From: CAYLXN01 sp964586855
Lineage (GTDB): Bacteria; Patescibacteriota; Saccharimonadia; Saccharimonadales; Saccharimonadaceae
DNA length: 23,208 nucleotides
Direction of reading: 5' to 3'
NCBI GenBank assembly: GCA_964586855.1
Contig: CAZPHO010000013.1
Coordinates: forward strand, 1-23,208
Each line of letters begins with the position of its first letter. The first letter of the stretch is position 1. Below, piece after piece: positions 15,725-22,491 of the stretch. The translations under genes and the position numbers were made by a program. The notes under the pieces are model-generated. The model made no database searches and was not told the origin of the DNA. It saw only the letters and a program-made list of their open reading frames with translations.

Positions 15725-17044
15725 ATGAAACATAGTGTAGAAGAAGTTGTGCTTGATAATGGCGCCAAAGGCTTGTTAATCAATGCCCCTGATGCCACAG
15801 TGATGAAATACTCATTTCATTTTCGAGCTGGTAATCGCCAAGTCAAATCGCCAGAAATTTATGAAACGGCGCACATCATGGAGCATATGGCGTTTGGCGC
15901 CAACGCACTGTTTGCCAACGAGCAAGAATATTCAGCTGAATTTTCCAAAAACGGCGCTTACAGCAACGCCTATACGGCTGATAATTCGCTAGTTTATTTA
16001 GCGGAATGTGCTGATTTTGAGTGGGAGCGAATTTTGAAACTCCAAGAAGTGGCGATTTGCCAGCCCAAATTTAAAGAAGAAAAGCTTCAATCCGAAAAGG
16101 GTAATATTCGTAGCGAATTGTCGGGCATGTTGACTAGCCATTCGAACCTGCTCTGGCCGCGCTTGCAACAGATGGTAGGTGAGGAAGTGCTAACTTTGTC
16201 TGAGCGGATAACAACGATCAGTGACATCACGCTTGATGATATTGTCGAGCATCATACGCGGACTCATACGCTCAAAAATTTGCGGTTTGTGGTTGTTGGT
16301 AATTTAACTGACGAAACTAGACGGGGGCGGATTATTGAATTGCTGGGTAAATGGGAATTGCCAGAGGGGACGCGGATTCGAGTGCCTCGCTCGCAACTAA
16401 CTGGTAGCGATCCGGTGCTGATTCGTCAGAGCGATTCAAAGAGCATTACTTTTGGTTTTACGCTGGTGCGCAACAAGATTTTGGATGATTACGAGCGCAA
16501 TAGTTTGTCGGCGTTAAATCACATTTTGACTGGCACCATGTATTCACGGATTTTTGGCAAAGCCCGTGAAGCTGGCTTAGTTTACAGTCTGTTTTCGGAT
16601 TATGATAATGGCCACAGCTCAAGCAGTTGGGATTTTGCTGGTCAGGTTTTACCTGATAGCGCTGAGCAGTTGTTTGATTTAATTGTCGAGGAGCTGCGTC
16701 AAGTGCTCGAAGGCGGTCTGAAAGAAGAAGAAATTCACGCCACCAAAACTTATGCAGTTGGTCGCTATCAGATGGGCGCCCAGACGGTTAGTCAAATTAG
16801 CAATTTTTATTCCGGCGCTTATTTTAACCGTGATCAGATTCGTGATTACGATCAATGGCCAAAAGATATTTTGGAGGTTAATAAAACTGACATAATTAAG
16901 CTGGCGAATAAGTTTATCAAGGGTGATGGTTGGGCGCTAGCGGTGGTGGGTGACACTAGTAATCGGTTGGTGCGAGAATTGAACGCCAAACTGGCGTCGG
17001 TTTTTGGGCCAAATCAAGCCGAAACAGCGAAAAACGAGGCCTGA
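15725..17044 (+). CDS. M16-family zinc metallopeptidase (pitrilysin/insulinase-like)
   Basis: The 439-residue protein has the inverted zinc motif HxxEH at HIMEH (His50, Glu53 as base, His54). Its third ligand, Glu131, comes exactly 76 residues later in GNIRSEL, matching the HxxEH-X76-E rule. The second M16 domain carries the substrate-side Arg/Tyr pair in IFGKAREAGLVYSLFSDY. It should therefore be catalytically active as a clamshell peptidase for short peptides. No signal peptide is seen, so it is probably cytosolic. It begins eight bases after secA with a weak purine-rich site and ends one base before murD. A role in degrading signal peptides or imported peptides is speculation from position. 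Many bacteria carry M16 genes in pairs, but here there is only one. Confidence 0.93.
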   Translation: MKHSVEEVVLDNGAKGLLINAPDATVMKYSFHFRAGNRQVKSPEIYETAHIMEHMAFGANALFANEQEYSAEFSKNGAYSNAYTADNSLVYLAECADFEWERILKLQEVAICQPKFKEEKLQSEKGNIRSELSGMLTSHSNLLWPRLQQMVGEEVLTLSERITTISDITLDDIVEHHTRTHTLKNLRFVVVGNLTDETRRGRIIELLGKWELPEGTRIRVPRSQLTGSDPVLIRQSDSKSITFGFTLVRNKILDDYERNSLSALNHILTGTMYSRIFGKAREAGLVYSLFSDYDNGHSSSSWDFAGQVLPDSAEQLFDLIVEELRQVLEGGLKEEEIHATKTYAVGRYQMGAQTVSQISNFYSGAYFNRDQIRDYDQWPKDILEVNKTDIIKLANKFIKGDGWALAVVGDTSNRLVRELNAKLASVFGPNQAETAKNEA

Positions 17045-18367
17045 GTGCGGATTGCGATTGTTGGTTATGGCTTGGAGGGTGAAAGCGCCTATAAGTTTTT
17101 GCAAACTCGCTATCCAGATGCGGAGTTTGCGATTTATGATCAGAGCCAGCAGCCAAAAATCGCCCCGCCAGAGGCTGGTAATGTCAGTTTGCATTTAGGC
17201 GAGATTGATTTTGCGACGATTGAGGCTGGGCTGATCATCCGCACGCCAGCGGTGGCGCCGAGTAGGTTCCGTGATGATATGCAAACAAATCTGAGCTCGG
17301 TGACGCAATTATTTTTTGATAATTGCCCTTGCCCGATCATCGGAGTTACTGGATCTAAGGGCAAGGGGACGACGGCGAGCCTGATCGAGGCGATGCTCAA
17401 ACGAGCCGGGCGGGACGTGCATCTATTGGGTAATATTGGCGTGCCAGCGCTCGACTTGCTTGACCAGCTAACGGCTGATTCAATTGTGATTTATGAACTG
17501 TCGAGTTTTCAATTATGGAATTTAACCAAGTCACCACAAGTAGCGGTGGTGGTGCACATTGAGCCAGATCATTTGGATGTGCATGCTGATTTAGCTGATT
17601 ATTTGGCGGCCAAGGCCAACATCGCTAAACATCAAACGGCGGGCGACACAATAATCTATTTGACGGCCAATTCTGAAGTTGCCGCCATTGCTGAAATTTC
17701 GCCAGCTCAGCACAAAATAGCTTATCCTGACGCCAAGTCGGCTCACGTTTCGGGCGATGATTTTTACTACAACGACCAAAAAATTTGCTCAATAAATAAT
17801 TTGCACTTGGTCGGGCAGCACAATTTAGACAACACTTGTGCGGCGATTGATGCGGCTTGGCAGTTTAGCCAAGATGTTGAAGCCTTGGCGGCGGGAATTG
17901 CTGATTTTGAAGGGCTGGATCATCGGCTGAAGTTGGTAGGGGAAACGACAACTGGTGTACGGTTTTTTGACGATAGTATCGCTACGACCATTGGCTCGGT
18001 CAAGGCCGCCATTAAGGCTGTTCAGGGTCCGAAGATTTTGATTATGGGCGGGTCAAGCAAAGGAGCGAATTTTGCTGACTTGCAGGCTGACTTAGTCGCC
18101 AACAGCGTTCGGCATATTGTGGCAATTGGTGATGAGGCTGGGCGGATCGCTGATTCTTTGAGTGATATAAAATCAATCCAGCTGCATAGGCTTGGCAAAA
18201 CCAAGACCATGGCTGAAATTGTTGATTTTGCTTATGCTTTGGCTGAGCCAAACTGGTCGATCATCCTTAGCCCAGCTTGCGCCAGTTTTGATATGTTTAC
18301 AGACTATGCTGACCGCGGAAATCAATTTAAAGCTCGTGTTTTTCAAATTTTAAAAGCCACGAAATGA
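17045..18367 (+). CDS. murD: UDP-N-acetylmuramoyl-L-alanine--D-glutamate ligase (MurD)
   Basis: This 440-residue Mur ligase adds D-Glu to UDP-MurNAc-L-Ala in cytoplasmic peptidoglycan synthesis. It starts with GTG immediately after the TGA of the peptidase gene (no gap), implying coupled translation. An N-terminal Rossmann-like domain (MRIAIVGYGLEGESAYKFL) binds the UDP part. The P-loop is GVTGSKGKGTT (100-110). ELSSFQL, PDHLDVHADLADYLAAKANI and HRLKLVGETTTGVRFFDDS mark the central and C-terminal domains, and LSPACASFDMFTDYADRG is the conserved C-terminal signature. The motif usually written NDSKATN reads DDSIATT here, losing a conserved Lys. A cell wall precursor gene next to secA and ftsEX fits an envelope/division neighbourhood. 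It overlaps prfB by four bases. Confidence 0.93.
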   Translation: MRIAIVGYGLEGESAYKFLQTRYPDAEFAIYDQSQQPKIAPPEAGNVSLHLGEIDFATIEAGLIIRTPAVAPSRFRDDMQTNLSSVTQLFFDNCPCPIIGVTGSKGKGTTASLIEAMLKRAGRDVHLLGNIGVPALDLLDQLTADSIVIYELSSFQLWNLTKSPQVAVVVHIEPDHLDVHADLADYLAAKANIAKHQTAGDTIIYLTANSEVAAIAEISPAQHKIAYPDAKSAHVSGDDFYYNDQKICSINNLHLVGQHNLDNTCAAIDAAWQFSQDVEALAAGIADFEGLDHRLKLVGETTTGVRFFDDSIATTIGSVKAAIKAVQGPKILIMGGSSKGANFADLQADLVANSVRHIVAIGDEAGRIADSLSDIKSIQLHRLGKTKTMAEIVDFAYALAEPNWSIILSPACASFDMFTDYADRGNQFKARVFQILKATK

Positions 18368-19461
18368 CTATAGCCGCTGACCTGACTAATCGCTTAGCCA
18401 AGCTAACAGCTGACTTCGAGCAGACTTATATCAGGCTTGATATAGTCAGCGAGCTTGAACGGCTAGAAGCTCTGGAGGCCGAAATCAACCAACCCGACCT
18501 ATGGAACAATCCTGGCTATGCTCAGCAAGTTAGCCAAGATTACAGTCAAAAAAAGTCTGAAGTCGAACCATGGTTGACGCTCAAATCGCAGTTGGCTGAT
18601 ATGCCAGAATTGCTGGCGATTAATGATACCGACTGGCTTAAAGAAGTGGCTGGCCAACTAGACTCGATTGAAGCTGAGCTGGCTAAACTCAAATCGCTAC
18701 TACGGTTTAGTGGCAAGTATGACAAATTGAGTTCAATTGTGCGAATTACGAGCGGCGTTGGTGGTCTGGATGCTGAAGATTTTGCGGCCATGCTGGAGCG
18801 AATGTACCAAAAATTTTGTTCAAAAAATAATCTCGATTTTGAAATTTTAGAACGCAGCTTGGGTGAAGCTGGTGGGCTGAAAACGGGCAGTTATCAAGTC
18901 AGTGGCAACTACGCTTACGGGCGATTGCGAAGCGAGCACGGTGTGCATCGATTGGTTCGACTCAGCCCGTTTAATGCTGACAATTTGCGCCAAACCAGTT
19001 TTGCACTAGTCGAAGTTTTACCCGAATTATCAAACGATGATTTGCAAATTAACGAAGCAGATCTGAAAATTGATTACTATCGATCGGGCGGGCATGGTGG
19101 TCAGAGTGTCAACACCACCGATTCGGCAGTGCGGATCACCCATCTACCAACCAATACGACGGTTGCGGTTCAAAACGAGCGGTCGCAAATCAAAAACAAA
19201 GCCATCGCTATGTCAATTTTGCGGGCTAAGTTAGATGAATTAAAACAACAGCAGCAAGTTGATGACTTGGCTAAATTACGAGCTGGTGAATCGGCTAGTT
19301 GGGGCAAGCAAATCCGCAACTACGTGTTGCATCCTTACACTATGGTCAAAGACACCCGCACCAAGCACGAATCGACCGATGTCGAGGCGGTGCTGGATGG
19401 CGAAATAGGTGATTTTATCGAGGCTTATCTAGAAGCCAAGTCACCATCACCGGCAGTGTAG
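18364..19461 (+). CDS. prfB: Peptide chain release factor 2
   Basis: The 365-residue protein recognises UGA and UAA stop codons and triggers peptide release. The catalytic GGQ is at 245-247 within SGGHGGQSVN, and the codon-recognition tripeptide SPF is at 201-203 (LVRLSPFNADN), the RF2 form rather than the PxT of RF1. A coiled N-terminal domain of about 100 residues precedes them. The ATG overlaps the murD stop as ATGA. The reading frame is continuous; the programmed UGA frameshift that many bacteria use to autoregulate prfB is absent. Presence of RF2 together with genes ending in TGA shows UGA is a stop in this organism. Confidence 0.95.
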   Translation: MTIAADLTNRLAKLTADFEQTYIRLDIVSELERLEALEAEINQPDLWNNPGYAQQVSQDYSQKKSEVEPWLTLKSQLADMPELLAINDTDWLKEVAGQLDSIEAELAKLKSLLRFSGKYDKLSSIVRITSGVGGLDAEDFAAMLERMYQKFCSKNNLDFEILERSLGEAGGLKTGSYQVSGNYAYGRLRSEHGVHRLVRLSPFNADNLRQTSFALVEVLPELSNDDLQINEADLKIDYYRSGGHGGQSVNTTDSAVRITHLPTNTTVAVQNERSQIKNKAIAMSILRAKLDELKQQQQVDDLAKLRAGESASWGKQIRNYVLHPYTMVKDTRTKHESTDVEAVLDGEIGDFIEAYLEAKSPSPAV

Positions 19462-19498
19462 TAATTTTGTCTCGAGACGTTAGAGCTTAGCAAAATTA

Positions 19499-19507
19499 TG
19501 ATATAAT
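19499..19507 (+). promoter_or_regulatory. Extended -10 promoter for ftsEX, at leaderless distance
   Basis: TGATATAAT (TGn plus TATAAT at 19502-19507) ends 10 bases before the ftsE ATG at 19518. A start site about seven bases downstream of the hexamer would leave only 3-5 untranslated bases. No -35 is evident (TTAGAG at 19480). Confidence 0.7.
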
Positions 19508-19517
19508 GTGATGGCGA

Positions 19518-20198
19518 ATGATATTGCTGGACCGCGTTACCAAGACTTACCCTCGAGCGCCGAAGCCATCAGCTGATCGGATTAGTTTGCATATTAAACC
19601 TAAAGAATTCGTGATTTTGATTGGGCCGAGCGGTTCTGGCAAAACAACTTTATTGAAATTATTGACTCGTCAAGAAAAACCCGACACTGGCAAAATTGTG
19701 GTTGGTGGGATTGATTACGACCAGCTACCTGATAGACAAATTCCGCTGCTCAGGCGTAAAATTGGCTATGTGTTTCAGGATTATAAATTATTACCGCGGC
19801 GAACGGTGTTTGAAAATATCGCTTTTGCGCTGGAAATCGTCGGCATGAGCAATCGTGAAATTAAAAACACAGTGCCCAAAGTGATAGAATTAGTTGGCTT
19901 AACGGGCGAGGAAAATAGCTTTCCTGATGAATTATCAGGTGGTGAAAAACAGCGAGTGGCAATTGCGCGGGCAATTGTTCGCCAGCCAAAAATCTTGATT
20001 GCCGACGAGCCGACCGGCAACCTCGACCCCAAACACTCGTGGGATATTGTCAAATTATTAGAAAAAATCAATGCTTACGGCACGACTGTGTTACTGACAA
20101 CTCACAACGTCGAAATCGTCAACCGGCTCAAGCGGCGAGTGATTTCGATCGACGAAGGCAAAATCGTCAACGACCAATCGCAAGGAGTCTACAAATAA
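19518..20198 (+). CDS. ftsE: Cell division ATP-binding protein FtsE
   Basis: This 226-residue ABC ATPase works with FtsX at the septum to activate peptidoglycan hydrolases. Walker A GPSGSGKT (36-43), Q-loop YVFQDYKLLPRRTVFEN (the FtsE-typical stretch), signature LSGGEKQ (139-145), Walker B ILIADEP (159-165) and the H-loop TTHN are all present. The start is fixed by an in-frame TGA at 19509, leaving 19518 as the only nearby ATG. No ribosome-binding site is visible, and the promoter lies only 10 bases away, so translation is probably from a leaderless mRNA. The stop codon shares one base with the ftsX start (TAATG). Confidence 0.95.
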   Translation: MILLDRVTKTYPRAPKPSADRISLHIKPKEFVILIGPSGSGKTTLLKLLTRQEKPDTGKIVVGGIDYDQLPDRQIPLLRRKIGYVFQDYKLLPRRTVFENIAFALEIVGMSNREIKNTVPKVIELVGLTGEENSFPDELSGGEKQRVAIARAIVRQPKILIADEPTGNLDPKHSWDIVKLLEKINAYGTTVLLTTHNVEIVNRLKRRVISIDEGKIVNDQSQGVYK

Positions 20199-21196
20199 TG
20201 AAACGTGGCGAGCGACGAGTGGTGCCAAAAGCCCAAGCCAAACAAAAGTCAGATCGTCGACGATCAGTGACTAATTTTCGGCGGATTTTGAAATACGGAG
20301 CTGATAACTTTATCCGCAATGCCTGGCTGTCGCTGGCAGCGACTTTGATTATGACGATTACTTTGACGATTATTTTGTTGTCGGTGATTGCTAATGGTGT
20401 GCTGACCGAAACGGTGGCCACTATCCGCGAGAAAGTCGACATGTCAATTTACATGGTGCCAGAATTATCGCCATCAACTGCAGCCGAGATTCAGAGCCGT
20501 TTAAATCAGCTGGAAAATACCAAAGAGGTTAACTATGTCTCATCAATCCAAGCTCGTGACGAGTTGATTGCCAACAACCGCGACAACGACGACATCAAAG
20601 AAGCCCTCAAGGAAGCCAAAAACAAGACGCCGGCCACTTTTCGGGTTAAATTGTATAATATTGACGATACCAGCGAGCTGGAAACTTTCGTGGACCAGGA
20701 TCAATTAGTTAAAGCCAATATCAATCCTGATTTTGAGCCATCGTTTGCCTCTAGTCGACGCGAGGCGATTGTTCGGATTGCTGATACCGCCAAATTTATC
20801 GAGCGAGTTGGGGTTGTGGCGGCGCTGGCTTCGGTTGGCGTGGCGATGTTGGTGGTGTTCAACACCATCCGGATGGCGATTTTTAATCGTCGCGACGAAA
20901 TCTACATGATGCGCTTGATTGGAGCTGAGCCAAACTTTATCCGTGGTCCGTATCTGGTTGAAGCGATGATGAACGGCGTGATTGCGGCCATTTTGGCGGT
21001 GGCTATCTGTGTGGTTGGAGCCAATATTATCCAAGATAGCCTGGTTGATTACGGAGTGGCGATGAGCGGGACTCTGCAGTTTTTGAATAGTTTCTGGTTT
21101 TTGGTGTTGGCGGGGTTGGCCTTCGTCGGAATGGTTATCGGGGTAATTTCAGCAGCCTTGGCAGTCCGAAAATATTTGAGCGAAGATTACAGATAG
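20198..21196 (+). CDS. ftsX: Cell division protein FtsX
   Basis: The 332-residue membrane partner of FtsE relays ATP hydrolysis to an extracellular hydrolase. A basic cytoplasmic tail of about 40 residues precedes the first helix (about 43-66). The extracellular domain (about 70-195) includes VDMSIYMVPELSPSTAAEIQ and VNYVSSIQARDEL, typical of FtsX. Three C-terminal helices follow (VVAALASVGVAMLVVFNTIRMAI; MMNGVIAAILAVAICVVGANI; FLVLAGLAFVGMVIGVISAAL), with the coupling sequence RRDEIYMMRLIGAEPNFIRGP between the first two. I chose ATG 20198 because CAAGGAG lies ten bases upstream and it overlaps the ftsE stop; the frame stays open further upstream but inside ftsE. The CHAP hydrolase downstream is its likely target. 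Confidence 0.95.
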   Translation: MKRGERRVVPKAQAKQKSDRRRSVTNFRRILKYGADNFIRNAWLSLAATLIMTITLTIILLSVIANGVLTETVATIREKVDMSIYMVPELSPSTAAEIQSRLNQLENTKEVNYVSSIQARDELIANNRDNDDIKEALKEAKNKTPATFRVKLYNIDDTSELETFVDQDQLVKANINPDFEPSFASSRREAIVRIADTAKFIERVGVVAALASVGVAMLVVFNTIRMAIFNRRDEIYMMRLIGAEPNFIRGPYLVEAMMNGVIAAILAVAICVVGANIIQDSLVDYGVAMSGTLQFLNSFWFLVLAGLAFVGMVIGVISAALAVRKYLSEDYR

Positions 21197-21199
21197 GTC

Positions 21200-21229
21200 T
21201 TGACAAACAGGTAGAGCTTATGGTAAAAT
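21200..21229 (+). promoter_or_regulatory. Promoter of the CHAP hydrolase gene, consensus -35 with extended -10, leaderless distance
   Basis: A perfect TTGACA (21200-21205), an 18-base spacer and TAAAAT (21224-21229) preceded by TGG. The initiating ATGs at 21235 and 21238 lie six and nine bases downstream, which is where transcription itself should begin. Confidence 0.8.
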
Positions 21230-21234
21230 GCAAG

Positions 21235-22389
21235 ATGATGACTAATAAAAATAAAAACTATCGTCAAATTAGCTTAAAATCAGTCAAAACAGCCAGTCTA
21301 ATCGGTTTGGCGGCGCTGACGATTTTAGGTGGTTTTAGTGGTTTGCAAACTTTTTTCAATGTTCAGGCCGATAGTTACGACGAGCAGATTGAAGCCTTAA
21401 AACGCGAAAATCAAGCTTATAATTACAAAGCGACCGAGTTTCGAGAGCAGGCTGCGACTTTGAAGGGCGAGCTGGCCAAACTCGATGGCGAGAAAAAATC
21501 GATTCAAGAGGCGATTGCCGAGTCGAATCGAGAGTTGGCTAAGCTCAAGAAGCAAATCGTTGAGACTCAAGTCAAAATCGAAACCAACCAAGAAGCGATT
21601 GGTGATGTTTTGGCTCAGTTGCACATGATTCAGGATATTTCGCCGCTGGAGCGCTTAGCTGGCAGTGAAAATTTGGCGGCTTTTATTGACGAAGAAACCA
21701 ACCTAACCAGCATGCAATCATCGCTCAATGCTACAGTTAAAAAAGTTCGAGCTGATAAAGTTGAGTTAGAAAACAAGCAAGTAGCAGCTGAAGAAGTGCT
21801 TGAAGACCAAAAAGAGCAAGAAAAGACGCTAATCGCCAAGGAAAAAGAACGAGCTGATTTGCTGGCTCAGACTCAAGGCAAAGAAGAAAATTATAAACAA
21901 TTAGCCAAGCAAAACAACGCTCGCATCGAGCAGTTGCGTGAGGAGCAGCGTCAGGCTAACTTGGCGGCCATGCAGAGCATCAATGTAGCCGTGCCTGGTG
22001 GTATTGCTGGCGGCGGCGGTTATCCTGGCAAGTGGGCCAATGCGCCGATTAATGCTTTTGTCGACCCGTGGGGAATGTATAGCCGTCAATGTGTCAGTTA
22101 CACTGCCTGGAAAGTCTGGTCAACTGGTCGACGGATGCCATATTGGGGCGGTCGCGGCAACGCTAATCAATGGCCATCGAGCGCCCGAGCTGATGGGATT
22201 GCGACTGGTTCGACGCCAAAAGTCGGCTCGGTGGCAGTCTGGTATATCGGTTATTATGGCCACGTGATGTATGTCGAAGCGGTGCACGATAACGGCACTA
22301 TTACGGTCAGTGACTACAATCTAGCTTGGGACGGACTTTACCGCAAATACAATCGCTCCAGCGCTGGCCTTGAATACGTTTATTTTTAA
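21235..22389 (+). CDS. Secreted coiled-coil CHAP-domain peptidoglycan hydrolase, PcsB-like
   Basis: The 384-residue protein has a signal peptide (hydrophobic 19-36, cleavage after VQA at 45). A long Lys/Glu/Gln-rich coiled coil (about 48-240) and a Gly-rich hinge (VPGGIAGGGGYPG) precede a C-terminal CHAP amidase/endopeptidase domain. Catalytic Cys286 is in SRQCVSYTAW and His343 in YYGHVMYVEAV; SDYNLAWDGLYRKYN completes the fold. This is the layout of PcsB/RipC-type hydrolases, which FtsEX holds inactive through the coiled coil and activates at the septum. Its place directly after ftsX supports that. An in-frame ATG at 21220 overlaps the promoter's -10 region, so I start at 21235 (or 21238). 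No ribosome-binding site is visible. The exact bond cut is unknown. Confidence 0.9.
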   Translation: MMTNKNKNYRQISLKSVKTASLIGLAALTILGGFSGLQTFFNVQADSYDEQIEALKRENQAYNYKATEFREQAATLKGELAKLDGEKKSIQEAIAESNRELAKLKKQIVETQVKIETNQEAIGDVLAQLHMIQDISPLERLAGSENLAAFIDEETNLTSMQSSLNATVKKVRADKVELENKQVAAEEVLEDQKEQEKTLIAKEKERADLLAQTQGKEENYKQLAKQNNARIEQLREEQRQANLAAMQSINVAVPGGIAGGGGYPGKWANAPINAFVDPWGMYSRQCVSYTAWKVWSTGRRMPYWGGRGNANQWPSSARADGIATGSTPKVGSVAVWYIGYYGHVMYVEAVHDNGTITVSDYNLAWDGLYRKYNRSSAGLEYVYF

Positions 22390-22405
22390 ACTTTTACCTG
22401 AACTA

Positions 22406-22434
22406 TTGCATTCCATTTCTGCTTATGCTTAAAT
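22406..22434 (+). promoter_or_regulatory. Possible promoter of the RCC1 surface protein gene
   Basis: TTGCAT (22406-22411), a 17-base spacer and TTAAAT (22429-22434) preceded by TGC. An overlapping inverted repeat ATGCTT-AAATAG-AAGCAT (22425-22442) may be a weak terminator for the hydrolase gene or an operator; it has only a short T stretch after it. Confidence 0.4.
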
Positions 22435-22491
22435 AGAAGCATTATTTAACTAGAGAGAAAGGGAGTAAACTCGCATTCGGGTCCGCAAGAG

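Noticed and set aside
17042..18367. Possible UGA-to-glycine recoding, as in some CPR lineages
   Set aside because: TGA ends the M16 and murD genes exactly at the next gene's start, and RF2 is encoded; no in-frame TGA was found inside a conserved domain.
18364..18480. Programmed frameshift in prfB
   Set aside because: The frame is continuous from an ATG overlapping murD; no early in-frame TGA with a slippery CTT context.
6630..20030. A roughly 20-base identical stretch in the two ABC ATPase genes (near 6632 and 20010)
   Set aside because: It encodes the conserved EPTGNLD Walker B/D-loop and the match does not extend beyond it; shared motif plus codon preference is sufficient.
21220..21234. 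ATG 21220 as the start of the CHAP hydrolase
   Set aside because: It lies across the spacer and -10 of a near-consensus promoter and has no ribosome-binding site; 21235 keeps a normal signal peptide.
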